64,000 nt of DNA from Candidatus Tumulicola sp. (GTDB lineage Bacteria; Vulcanimicrobiota; Vulcanimicrobiia; Vulcanimicrobiales; Vulcanimicrobiaceae), in assembly GCA_036490475.1 (NCBI GenBank), contig DASXDT010000006.1:930001-994000 (forward strand), written 5' to 3'. Positions 29,151-37,973 of this stretch are shown here, piece after piece. Each line of letters starts with the position of its first letter. Within the stretch, counting starts at the first letter, position 1. Both the position numbers and the translations under genes were made by a program. The notes under the pieces were generated by a model that ran no database searches, was not told where the DNA came from, and was given only the letters and a program-made list of their open reading frames with translations.

Positions 29151-30503
29151 ATGCTCGATCGGTTAGAAACGTCGCTGCGCGTTCGCGGCGGCGCGCGGCT
29201 CGAAGGCTCGGTTGCTACACACGGCGCGAAAAACGCCGCGTTGCCGATCATGGCTGCCGCATTGCTTGCGCGCGGCACGGTGACGCTGCATAAGATTCCG
29301 CGTATCACCGACGTATCGGTCATGTGGTCGCTGCTTGAAGCGCTCGGCGCGCGTCTCCGCTACGAGAGCGCCGACACGGTCACCATCGACTCCAGCAACG
29401 TCGCATCGTATCGCGCGCCCTACGCGCTCGTTCGTAAGTTGGCCGCTTCGTTCGACATCGTCGGGCCGCTGCTCGGACGTTTCGGTCGCGCCGAGGTTCC
29501 GCTTCCCGGCGGATGTGTCTTAGGCACGCGCGCCACCGATATGCACGAGCGTGCGTTCGTCGCGCTGGGCTGCGAAGTTCGCAACGCGCACGGCTATCTG
29601 ATCGCCGAGTCCAAGCACCGCCGGTTGCAGGGAGCGGCTATCGAGTTCCGCTTGCCAAGCGTCGGGGCAACCAAAAATGCAATGCTCGCGGCGGTGACTG
29701 CCGACGGCACGACGACGTTGCGGAACGTCGCGATGGAACCGGAAGTCGTCGATCTCGCGAACTTCTTGGTCGCAATGGGTGCAAAGGTGCTCGGTCAAGG
29801 TACCGACACGATTGTGATCGATGGGGTCGAAGAGCTGCACGGAACCGAATACGAAATCATACCGGACCGCATCGTTACCGGTACGTTACTACTCGCCGGT
29901 GCGATTACGCGCGGCGACGTGACCGTACGCGAATGCAATCCCGAGCATTTGCGCAGCGCGCTCGACAAGTTCGTCGAGTGCGGCGTGGCCACAACGACGG
30001 GTGCCGATTGGATTCGCGTCAATGCCGAAGGGATTACCGGCGGCACCGATATTTTGACGGCGCCGTATCCCGGATTTCCAACCGACCTGCAACCGCAAAT
30101 GGTCGGTTTTTTAGCGACCTGTCCGGGTACGAGTGTGGTTGAAGAATCGATCTTCAACGCGCGGTTTTCGTACGTTAACGAGTTGGCCCGCATGGGCGCC
30201 GATGTCAAAGTGACGATGGAAAGCAACGCCGCGGTGATCAAGGGTGTCGACCGGTTGTCGGGCGCGCCTGTCGAAGCGCCGGACATCCGCGCCGGTGCCG
30301 GTCTCGTGGTTGCCGGTCTAGCGGCAGCCGGCGAAACCGAGATCATCGGTTTGGAATATATCGATCGCGGTTACGAGCGCTTGGAAGAGATGCTCTCGGA
30401 ACTGGGCGGTCAAGTACAACGCAGCAGCGGCGTTCGGCCGCTGGTCGAACCTAATGGATTTTTCGAAACGAGCGAATATCCGCGCGTTTCCGCAGCAGGG
30501 TAG
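29151..30503 (+). CDS. murA: UDP-N-acetylglucosamine 1-carboxyvinyltransferase
   Basis: The 450-residue enzyme carries out the first committed step of peptidoglycan synthesis, adding enolpyruvate from PEP to UDP-GlcNAc. The active-site Cys loop reads LPGGCVLGTRATDMH, so the fosfomycin-sensitive Cys is present. Other marks are GAKNAALPIMAAALLA at the N-terminus, PSVGATKNAML and EYIDRGYERLEE near the C-terminus. It directly follows the atp genes and precedes mreB, linking wall precursor synthesis to cell shape. Confidence 0.97.
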   Translation: MLDRLETSLRVRGGARLEGSVATHGAKNAALPIMAAALLARGTVTLHKIPRITDVSVMWSLLEALGARLRYESADTVTIDSSNVASYRAPYALVRKLAASFDIVGPLLGRFGRAEVPLPGGCVLGTRATDMHERAFVALGCEVRNAHGYLIAESKHRRLQGAAIEFRLPSVGATKNAMLAAVTADGTTTLRNVAMEPEVVDLANFLVAMGAKVLGQGTDTIVIDGVEELHGTEYEIIPDRIVTGTLLLAGAITRGDVTVRECNPEHLRSALDKFVECGVATTTGADWIRVNAEGITGGTDILTAPYPGFPTDLQPQMVGFLATCPGTSVVEESIFNARFSYVNELARMGADVKVTMESNAAVIKGVDRLSGAPVEAPDIRAGAGLVVAGLAAAGETEIIGLEYIDRGYERLEEMLSELGGQVQRSSGVRPLVEPNGFFETSEYPRVSAAG

Positions 30504-30509
30504 GAGTAG

Positions 30510-31493
<984 letters not shown>

Positions 31494-31508
31494 CAGGCGG
31501 ATCGGACG

Positions 31509-32174
31509 ATGCGCATCGGGGCCGTCATCGATGCCCGTGAAATGCCGCTGGCGGAAGTCGCGGAAGAGGTTGCCAGCGTCGTGTTCGCCGGTGGCACGGT
31601 CATCGTGCCCAACGACACCAGCTATCTGATTGGCTGCGATCCGTATCGCTCGCCCGCGATCGATCGAATTTACGCGGCCAAGGGGCGCCCAGATAACCGG
31701 CCGCTGACCATGCACGTCGCATCGCCTCAGGAGTTTCTCGAATATGCGAGCGACAATCCGTTGGCTGTGGTCGCTGCCAAACGTCTCCTCCCCGCGCCGG
31801 TTATCTTGCTGGTGAGCAAGCCGGACTTCATGAGCGATGAGCTCGCCGCCGGGTTATCCACGCTTGCATTTCGTGTTCCCGAGGACGCGCTTGCCCGCGG
31901 GATCCTCGAGCGTTGCGGGCCGCTGGCGGGCACGACCGTGGCGCTGGCCGGCAAGCCTCGCTATCGGGGCGACGAAGACGAGGAGATGTTGCCGCCGGCC
32001 GATCTGCTCGTGCGCTACGGGCCGACGAAGTACGACCGCGAATCCTCGATCGTGGACCTTACGGGAGCGCACGCACGCATTTTGCGTGAAGGCGTCGTCT
32101 CGTCCGAGCGGCTGTCGGAACTTCTGGGGCCCGTCGAACGTCCGACGATTAAGGTACGTACACAGCACACATGA
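31509..32174 (+). CDS. Sua5/YciO/YrdC family protein (threonylcarbamoyl-AMP synthase-like)
   Basis: The 221-residue protein has the YrdC fold pattern: GGTVIVPNDTSYLIGCDPYR, IYAAKGRPDNRPLTMHV (the K-x-R and ATP/threonine-binding region), PAPVILLVSK, LAFRVPEDALA and the C-terminal SSIVDLTGAHARILREG. The family makes threonylcarbamoyl-AMP for the t6A37 modification of tRNA. Some motif residues are altered (usual P-T-E-T-Y-G-L becomes PNDTSYL), so a YciO-like role is possible. Its stop overlaps the ATG of the LptA-like gene. Confidence 0.82.
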   Translation: MRIGAVIDAREMPLAEVAEEVASVVFAGGTVIVPNDTSYLIGCDPYRSPAIDRIYAAKGRPDNRPLTMHVASPQEFLEYASDNPLAVVAAKRLLPAPVILLVSKPDFMSDELAAGLSTLAFRVPEDALARGILERCGPLAGTTVALAGKPRYRGDEDEEMLPPADLLVRYGPTKYDRESSIVDLTGAHARILREGVVSSERLSELLGPVERPTIKVRTQHT

Positions 32175-32977
32175 TTCGATCGATTGCCGTCTTCGTTGCC
32201 ATCGCGGCCACCGCGACCGCGACCGCACCCGCAGCCCCGACGCCCGGCGCGTCGCCGGCAGCGACCGCTGCGGCACGCACGTCGCCGGCAGCAACCGCTG
32301 CGGCACGCCCGGCGCCGGCGCGACCGCCCGCTCCGGGACACCGCCCGGGTCCGCCTCCGGCCGCTACCGGCGGCGGAGCATCGTTCGACTTAGGCGTTTG
32401 GACGGTGCACGCAAGCTCGGTCGACGCCAACTTCAAAAACGGCGATTTTAGCACGCCCGCGCAGATCGTCATGACGCGCGACGGTGGAGACGTCACCGCC
32501 GATCGTGCGAACGGCAACTATAAAAAGCAAATGGTGTACCTCAACGGACACGTCGTGATGCACGACACGAAGGGCGATTACGGCGGCATGAGCGGATCGT
32601 CGAGCGGCAGCAACAACGGTCCGTCGACGCTGACGGCCGACAAAGCGCAGATCGACGGCGGAGCCAAAGAATACAAAGCCATCGGCAACGTGCATTACGT
32701 GCAAGGCGATACCGTGGTCGATGCCGATACCGGAACGCTGAACGAAAGCTCGCACGATCTTTTTCTGAAGGGAAACGTACGGATCGTACAAGGGACGCGC
32801 AAGATCAACGCGCAGAGCGTGGTGTATAACACCGTTACGTCCAAGGCGCATGCCCAAGGCGATGTCACGATGCAGTTCCCCGGCCAACTCCACCGCGGTC
32901 TCGCAACGCCGAAACCGTTGCGCGTTCCCAAGAACGGTTTCACGCAGGACGTTACACCGGCGCCGCGTCCTTCTTAA
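32171..32977 (+). CDS. LptA/OstA-like periplasmic protein
   Basis: The 268-residue protein has a signal peptide, an Ala/Pro/Thr-rich linker of about 60 residues, and a beta-jellyroll of OstA repeats from about residue 80 (DGGDVTADRANGNYKKQMVYLNGHV, TADKAQIDGGAKEYKAIGNV, and DADTGTLNESSHDLFLKGNV type strands, shown here in pieces). LptA-family proteins bridge lipopolysaccharide across the periplasm. This supports a diderm envelope with an Lpt-like system. The C-terminus ends FTQDVTPAPRPS. It lies between a Sua5-like gene and rarA, away from lptB/lptC. Confidence 0.8.
   Translation: MIRSIAVFVAIAATATATAPAAPTPGASPAATAAARTSPAATAAARPAPARPPAPGHRPGPPPAATGGGASFDLGVWTVHASSVDANFKNGDFSTPAQIVMTRDGGDVTADRANGNYKKQMVYLNGHVVMHDTKGDYGGMSGSSSGSNNGPSTLTADKAQIDGGAKEYKAIGNVHYVQGDTVVDADTGTLNESSHDLFLKGNVRIVQGTRKINAQSVVYNTVTSKAHAQGDVTMQFPGQLHRGLATPKPLRVPKNGFTQDVTPAPRPS
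32251..32310 (+). repeat. 30-base tandem repeat in the LptA-like gene
   Basis: Two adjacent 30-base units at 32251-32280 and 32281-32310 differ at only two positions. They encode repeats SPAATAAART and SPAATAAARP in the low-complexity linker. Length is a multiple of three, so expansion or contraction by slippage would stay in frame. Confidence 0.9.
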
Positions 32978-32985
32978 GAATTTTC

Positions 32986-34272
32986 TTGCCGCCGTCGCTC
33001 TTCGAACGACCCGACTCCGCACCGCTCGCCGCTCGCATGCGGCCAACGACGCTCGACGAGTTTGTCGGCCAGCAGGACACGCTCGGTCCCGGGCGACCGT
33101 TGCGGCGCGCGATCGAATCCGACGCAATCCCCTCGATGGTGTTGTGGGGGCCACCGGGTACCGGTAAGACCACCTTCGCCGAGATCGTAGCGCATCGCAC
33201 CGGCGCGTATTTCGAGCGGTTGTCGGCGGTGAGCGCGGGCGTTGCCGATCTGCGGCGCGTGGTCGCCGAATCGCAGACGCGCCGCCGATCCGGTCGTCGA
33301 ACGGTGTTGTTCGTCGACGAGATCCATCGCTTCAATAAAGGCCAGCAAGACGCAATTCTTCCGTACGTCGAGGACGGTACGGTAACGCTGATCGGCGCGA
33401 CCACCGAGAATCCGTCGTTCGAAGTCAATGCGGCGCTACTCTCGCGGGCGCGGGTGTTCGTTTTCACGTCTCTAAGCGACGACGACGTCGGCACGATCGT
33501 CGACCGCGCGATGTCCGATCCGCAGCGAGGATTAGGCGATCGAGGCGTGACGATGACGCCGGAAGCGCGCACCGCGCTGATCGGAATCGCCAATGGCGAC
33601 GCGCGGACGGCGCTGAACGCGCTGGAATTCGCCGCCGCGGCCGCCGGCGCCGGAGCGACCTTAACGGACCAATCGATTGCCGACGCGGTGCAACGGCGAG
33701 CGAGCGTGTACGACAAGGGCGGTGACTCGCACTTCGACACGGTGAGCGCATTCATTAAGTCGATTCGTGCGAGCGATCCCGACGCCGCCGTCTATTGGCT
33801 GGCTCGAATGATCGAAGGCGGGGAGGACGCGCTCTTCATCGTGCGCCGTTTGGTGATTCTCGCTTCGGAGGACGTTGGGTTGGCCGACTCGCATGGACTG
33901 CAGATCGCAATCGCGGCACAGCAGGCGGTACACTTCGTAGGAATGCCCGAGGGGTATTATCCTCTCGCTCATGCGACGCTGTATCTCGCTCTCGCGCCCA
34001 AGAGCAACAGCGTCGGTCGCGCATACGGCGCGGCGCTCGACGACGTGCGCAACCTACGCAACGAACCCGTTCCGCTGTGGCTGCGCAACGCATCAACCCA
34101 ACTGATGCGCGGTCTCGGATACGGCAAAGGCTACCACTATGCCCATGATGATTACGGCGTCGAACAGACGAACGTTCCTGAGAACGTGTCCGGCCGGACG
34201 TACTACAATCCCGGGGACCGCGGAGCCGAACGCGAGTTCGGTGAGCGGACAAAAAAAAGACGGCCCGAGTAA
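32986..34272 (+). CDS. rarA: Replication-associated recombination protein A (RarA/MgsA)
   Basis: The 428-residue AAA+ ATPase acts at stalled replication forks. It has MRPTTLDEFVGQQ, the Walker A GPPGTGKTTFAE, Walker B VLFVDEIHRFNKGQQD, sensor 1 LIGATTENPSFEV, and the C-terminal oligomerisation part with EDVGLADSHGLQIA and the family-typical YLALAPKSNSVGRAY. The TTG at 32986 gives a normal start; ATG 33037 is another option. The TAA at 34270-34272 is inside the terminator hairpin. Confidence 0.96.
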   Translation: MPPSLFERPDSAPLAARMRPTTLDEFVGQQDTLGPGRPLRRAIESDAIPSMVLWGPPGTGKTTFAEIVAHRTGAYFERLSAVSAGVADLRRVVAESQTRRRSGRRTVLFVDEIHRFNKGQQDAILPYVEDGTVTLIGATTENPSFEVNAALLSRARVFVFTSLSDDDVGTIVDRAMSDPQRGLGDRGVTMTPEARTALIGIANGDARTALNALEFAAAAAGAGATLTDQSIADAVQRRASVYDKGGDSHFDTVSAFIKSIRASDPDAAVYWLARMIEGGEDALFIVRRLVILASEDVGLADSHGLQIAIAAQQAVHFVGMPEGYYPLAHATLYLALAPKSNSVGRAYGAALDDVRNLRNEPVPLWLRNASTQLMRGLGYGKGYHYAHDDYGVEQTNVPENVSGRTYYNPGDRGAEREFGERTKKRRPE

Positions 34273-34290
34273 CCTCGAACCGTCCTTTTC
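34251..34290. terminator. Terminator-like hairpin at the end of rarA
   Basis: The stem GACGG/CCGTC (34259-34263 with 34280-34284) extends through CGAG/CTCG around a TAAC loop that contains the rarA stop codon. It is followed on the plus strand by CTTTTC and preceded by eight A residues at 34251-34258, which read as a T-run on the minus strand. It could work in both directions. Confidence 0.75.
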
Positions 34291-34366
34291 CCGTTGCTAC
34301 TTCTCGGAGTCGTGCGTTGGAGCTTCGCACAAGCGTTATAGTAGAGCGGCGAACTGAGAACGTGCT

Positions 34367-35524
34367 GTGAATTCTGCGACAAATTCGCGCGTTTATTTGG
34401 ACTATGCGGCGACGACGCCCATCGACCCGCGCGTGCGCGCCGCGATGGAACGCGTTCGCGAGGATGCCGCATATAATCCGAGCTCGCCGCATGCCGAAGG
34501 TCGACGTTCGCGCGCGCTGTTAGATGCGGCGCGCGAGCGCGTCGCTCGCGTGCTGAACGTACCGCGGCGGTCGATCGTGTTTACTGCCGGCGGAACCGAA
34601 TCGAACAATCTCGCGCTCTTTGGCGTCGCGCGCGCCGCGGGTTCGCGGCGGCATATAGTGACTACGGTAATCGAACATCACGCCGTTTCGCGTGCAGTCG
34701 ATACATTAGAAGACGCTGGGTTCGTGGCGACGCGAATACCGGTCGATGCGTCCGGTCGTGTCGACTCTGCAACGTTCGCCGCGGCGCTGCGCCCGGACAC
34801 CGCGATCGCGTCGGTCATGTATGCGAACAACGAGATCGGAACGGTGCAATCGCTGGCGCAGCTCAGCGAGCACGCTCGCGCCCGTGGAATTCCGTTTCAT
34901 ACCGACGCCGTCGCCGCCGCCGGCTGGCTGCCGCTCGAGATCGAGGGGTTGGGCGTCGATCTGCTCTCGCTCGCGGCGCACAAGTTCCATGGGCCGCCCG
35001 GCCTCGGCGTGCTGTACCTGCGCGACGGCACCCCGCTCGAGCCGATGCTGGCCGGCGGTAGCCAAGAACTCGGACGCCGCGCGGGCACCGAGGACGTTGC
35101 CGGTGCCGTTGGTATGGCAGAGGCGTTGGAGCTGGCCGAGGCCGATCGCGTGGAGGCCGGACGCTGGATCCAGGCGTTACGCGACGCGCTCGAGTCCGCG
35201 GTGGGATCGTCGATAGCGGGCGCACGTCCGAACGGCACGGGTGGCAACCGGCTACCCAACATCGCGAGCATCACGTTTGCAGGAACTGACCCGGCCGCAT
35301 TGCTGATGCTGCTCGATCTGCACGGCTTTGCTACGTCGGCGGGCAGCGCGTGCACGTCGGGATCGCTGGAGCCCAGCCATGTGATCGCGGCGATCGGCGG
35401 CGACGTGCGCGGGGCGACGATTCGCTTTTCCCTAGGCCGACCGACCACCGAGGAGGAAATCGAGCGGCTCGTCGCCGTTCTACCTGGGATCGTCGCCGAC
35501 GCCGGACGGGTCGAGGCGACGTAA
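34367..35524 (+). CDS. Cysteine desulfurase (NifS/IscS family)
   Basis: The 385-residue PLP enzyme takes sulfur from cysteine for Fe-S clusters and tRNA thiolation. It shows YLDYAATTPIDPRV, FTAGGTESNNLALFG, IEHHAV, the PLP-lysine region SLAAHKFHGPPGLGVLYLR, and the persulfide Cys loop SAGSACTSGSLEPSHV. The short Cys loop places it in group I (IscS/NifS). GTG start at 34367. A TATAGT at 34337-34342 is a possible -10 with a weak -35. No iscU or tRNA-thiolase gene is adjacent. Confidence 0.95.
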   Translation: MNSATNSRVYLDYAATTPIDPRVRAAMERVREDAAYNPSSPHAEGRRSRALLDAARERVARVLNVPRRSIVFTAGGTESNNLALFGVARAAGSRRHIVTTVIEHHAVSRAVDTLEDAGFVATRIPVDASGRVDSATFAAALRPDTAIASVMYANNEIGTVQSLAQLSEHARARGIPFHTDAVAAAGWLPLEIEGLGVDLLSLAAHKFHGPPGLGVLYLRDGTPLEPMLAGGSQELGRRAGTEDVAGAVGMAEALELAEADRVEAGRWIQALRDALESAVGSSIAGARPNGTGGNRLPNIASITFAGTDPAALLMLLDLHGFATSAGSACTSGSLEPSHVIAAIGGDVRGATIRFSLGRPTTEEEIERLVAVLPGIVADAGRVEAT

Positions 35525-35574
35525 GATTGCGCCCCCAGGCGGGGATATATGCGAGAGCTACTGACGCATAGGAG
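35521..35574 (+). promoter_or_regulatory. Possible SigB-like promoter and RBS before the stress module
   Basis: GTAAGA at 35521-35526 and GGGATA at 35542-35547, 15 bases apart, resemble the Bacillus SigB pattern (GTTTAA, 12-15, GGGTAT) only partly. GGAG at 35571-35574 is a clear ribosome-binding site for the GTG at 35581. Autocontrol by the sigma factor encoded at 37128 would be usual for such modules, but is only inferred. Confidence 0.3.
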
Positions 35575-35580
35575 AATCGC

Positions 35581-35997
35581 GTGACATCAAGCGAGATCGG
35601 ACCGCTGGTCCTCGACGTTTTGGCCGGCGTCGGCATTCTGCTGGCGGGTATCGGCATTATGCTTGGGATGCGCGCCCTTGCGACGACGTTGGCGCGCGTT
35701 AATACGACGCTCGACCGTGTCGACCAGCAAGTCGACAATCTCAGTCAGCCGGTCACGGCGACGTTAACGCACGTGGACGGCATCGCGAACACGGCCGATC
35801 AAACGCTGGCGCGATTGAGCGGCGTGGTGCAGTCCCTCGAAGATATCGCGGGGAGCGTTTCGGAGACGGCACAATTGACGAAAAACGCGCTTTCGCCGGC
35901 GATCGTCAATGCCGGCGCAACCCTAACCGGCATCACGACCGGTTTACGACGCTTGGTTACGGGAAAGAACGGTTCGGATACATCATCACAGGAGTAG
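35581..35997 (+). CDS. DUF948-like membrane-anchored coiled-coil protein
   Basis: The 138-residue protein has an N-terminal membrane segment (LVLDVLAGVGILLAGIGIML) followed by a heptad-rich stretch with repeated LxRVxxxxDxVDQQVDNL and THVDGIANTADQTL units. This is the DUF948 (YtxG-like) pattern. In Bacillus, YtxG and YtxH are encoded together and belong to the general stress response, as here with the YtxH gene 7 bases downstream. Function is unknown. Confidence 0.75.
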   Translation: MTSSEIGPLVLDVLAGVGILLAGIGIMLGMRALATTLARVNTTLDRVDQQVDNLSQPVTATLTHVDGIANTADQTLARLSGVVQSLEDIAGSVSETAQLTKNALSPAIVNAGATLTGITTGLRRLVTGKNGSDTSSQE

Positions 35998-36004
35998 CGT
36001 TTAT

Positions 36005-36355
36005 ATGAGCAACGGAAAAGGCGGAGGATTCTTCGCCGGTTTCCTTATCGGCGCCATTGTCGGCGGTGCGGCTGCCGTTCTGCTAACGCAGGAAGAGCAG
36101 CGCGACCTGCTGATCGGTAAGGCGCGCGAAGCTGGAAACTTCGCGAAAGATGCGACCGACGATTTGCGAGGACGCGTCAGCGACGCCACCTCCACCTGGC
36201 AGTCGGGCGCTTCCGATTTATACGAGCGCGGCAAGAACGTGGTCGATAGCGCACGCGCTAATATCGATGCCGCGGTCGACGAGGCCAAGAAAAGCGCCGA
36301 TCAAATGCGTAGCACCCTCGATGAACAGGCTGGGGGCACGGACGTTGGACATTAA
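36005..36355 (+). CDS. YtxH-like protein
   Basis: The 116-residue protein has a single Gly-rich membrane segment (FFAGFLIGAIVGGAAAVLLT) followed by an amphipathic, Ala/Asp/Lys-rich helix (TDDLRGRVSDATS, GKNVVDSARANIDAAV), the YtxH/LEA-like pattern. YtxH proteins are SigB-controlled general stress proteins in Firmicutes. Its 3' end overlaps the start of the STAS gene, supporting one transcript with the sigma-factor regulators. Confidence 0.8.
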   Translation: MSNGKGGGFFAGFLIGAIVGGAAAVLLTQEEQRDLLIGKAREAGNFAKDATDDLRGRVSDATSTWQSGASDLYERGKNVVDSARANIDAAVDEAKKSADQMRSTLDEQAGGTDVGH

Positions 36356-36689
36356 AGTCCAAGTCCGCGAAGCACCCGGCGAATGTTACGTCGTCGAGCT
36401 CAGCGGCGAGATCGACGTCTATACGTCTCCAAAAGTCAAGGACGCCGTTAGCGATTTGATCGACCGCGGCGTCTATAATTTGGTGATCAACCTGGAAAAC
36501 GTACGGTACATCGATTCCACCGGCTTGGGGGTGTTGATCGGCGGCCTCAAGCGCGTGCGCGAGCACGGCGGAACGGTAAACTTGGTTTGTAGCAATCCGC
36601 AGATCAGGAAGATTTTCGACATCACCGGTCTGGTAAAGATTTTCGGTATCTTCGATAACGAAGATGCTGCGATGAAGGCGCTGGTTTGA
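36345..36689 (+). CDS. Anti-sigma factor antagonist (STAS domain, RsbV-like)
   Basis: The 114-residue protein starts at TTG 36345 within the end of the YtxH gene. It has the STAS pattern: VVELSGEIDVYTSPKVKDAV, VINLENVRYIDSTGLGVLIG with the phosphorylatable Ser58, and the C-terminal KIFDITGLVKIFGIF. When unphosphorylated it should bind the RsbW-like partner encoded next and release the sigma factor. Its stop overlaps the next TTG start. Confidence 0.92.
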   Translation: MDIKVQVREAPGECYVVELSGEIDVYTSPKVKDAVSDLIDRGVYNLVINLENVRYIDSTGLGVLIGGLKRVREHGGTVNLVCSNPQIRKIFDITGLVKIFGIFDNEDAAMKALV

Positions 36690-37123
36690 ACCAGCCCGCA
36701 ACGCAGTCCGCGCAATCGGACGTGGTAGAACTGCGTATCCCATGCCGCCCCGAATGGGTTGCGCTAGCGCGCTTAGCCGTCGCTGCCGTGGCGAATCGTT
36801 CGCGGTTTTCGATCGAAGAAATTGAAGACATCAAACTCGCCGTTACCGAAGCGTGTACCGCCGTCATCCAACACGAAAACCACGGCGAAACGATCGAAAT
36901 CTCGTGTGAAACCGACGACGGCGCGTTACGGTTCCGCGTCCACGATGCCGGCCGTCACGTGCACGCACCGAAGATAGCCGCGATCGATTTCGACGAAGCG
37001 CGCGTTGCCGGACTTGGTGTATTTTTGATTCGAACGTTAATGGACGAAGTAACGTACGAAGTCCATCCAGACACCGGTACCGATTTACACATGGCCAAAA
37101 GAATCCCAGGCCGGACGACCTGA
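36686..37123 (+). CDS. RsbW-like anti-sigma factor with degenerate ATP site
   Basis: The 145-residue protein has the GHKL-kinase pattern of RsbW/SpoIIAB (IEDIKLAVTEACTAVIQH; AGLGVFLIRTLMDEVTYEV). The N-box that reads E-A-C-T-N in active members here reads E55-A-C-T-A59, replacing the Mg2+-binding Asn with Ala. The G1 box is D87-A-G-R-H instead of D-x-G-x-G. The domain is otherwise complete, so it may bind the sigma factor but phosphorylate weakly or not at all. It is encoded between the antagonist and the sigma factor, the usual order. Confidence 0.88.
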   Translation: MNQPATQSAQSDVVELRIPCRPEWVALARLAVAAVANRSRFSIEEIEDIKLAVTEACTAVIQHENHGETIEISCETDDGALRFRVHDAGRHVHAPKIAAIDFDEARVAGLGVFLIRTLMDEVTYEVHPDTGTDLHMAKRIPGRTT

Positions 37124-37127
37124 TCTG

Positions 37128-37928
37128 GTGACCGAACGCAGCGAAACCCGTCCGGATCGGGAGCGGACGCGGTCACTTTTCGCGCGCTTCATCGTCGTGC
37201 GCGAGCAGCGAATGACTCATAGTGAAGTGCTGGCCGAATACGAGCAGTTGCGCGACGAACTCGTGGTGGCACACCTGAACCTCGCACGCTTTCTCGCGGT
37301 CAAGTTCGCGAATCGCGGCGAACCGCTCGACGATCTGGTGCAAGTCGGCACGGTCGGGCTGCTCAAGGCCATCGACCGGTTCGACATCGAACGCGGCGTC
37401 GAATTCACGACCTATGCGACGCCGACGATCGTCGGCGAGATCAAGCGCTATTTCCGCGATAAGGGCTGGGCGGTCAAGGTGCCGCGCCGCCTCCAGGAGC
37501 TCAACCTGGCCGTCAATCGGGCCAGCGACAAACTCGCCATCGACCTCGGCCGCAGCCCGACCGTAGGCGAGCTGGCCCACCACCTGAACGCCGGCGAAGA
37601 AGAAATTCTCGAGGCGCAAGAGCTCGGGCAGGCCTATAATCTGCTGTCGCTCGATAGCGAAGTCTCGGGCGAGTCGGATAAAAAATCGCAGACGCTGGCG
37701 GATACGGTGGGGGCCAACGATACCGGTCTCGCGCTGCTGGAAGACCGCGCCAACCTCGAGCGGGCCTTCGAGATCCTCTCCGGCCGCGAGCGCGTGATCA
37801 TCTATCTGCGGTTTTACGAGTCGGTCTCACAAACCGAGATCGCCAAGCGCCTCAACGTATCGCAGATGCACGTCTCCCGCCTGCAGGCCAAGGCGCTGGA
37901 GAAACTTCGAGCGGTTCTGGCCGAGTAA
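37128..37928 (+). CDS. SigB/SigF-type RNA polymerase sigma factor
   Basis: The 266-residue protein has regions 2-4 of the SigB/F/G family: LNLARFLAVKFANRGEPLDDLVQVGTVGLLKAIDRFD-type region 2 (in parts LVQVGTVGLLKAIDRF), FTTYATPTIVGEIKRYFRDK, KVPRRLQELN (region 3 entry) and a C-terminal helix-turn-helix VSQTEIAKRLNVSQMHVSRL. It is expected to direct a stress regulon and to be held by the RsbW-like protein upstream. The GTG start is 37128; a second ATG at 37212 (MTHSEVLAEYEQL) is possible and fits the family length better. Confidence 0.93.
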   Translation: MTERSETRPDRERTRSLFARFIVVREQRMTHSEVLAEYEQLRDELVVAHLNLARFLAVKFANRGEPLDDLVQVGTVGLLKAIDRFDIERGVEFTTYATPTIVGEIKRYFRDKGWAVKVPRRLQELNLAVNRASDKLAIDLGRSPTVGELAHHLNAGEEEILEAQELGQAYNLLSLDSEVSGESDKKSQTLADTVGANDTGLALLEDRANLERAFEILSGRERVIIYLRFYESVSQTEIAKRLNVSQMHVSRLQAKALEKLRAVLAE

Positions 37929-37973
37929 TAGCGCCCGGCCGGGGGAATCTGCTATCATTCTGCGTTGACGCCC

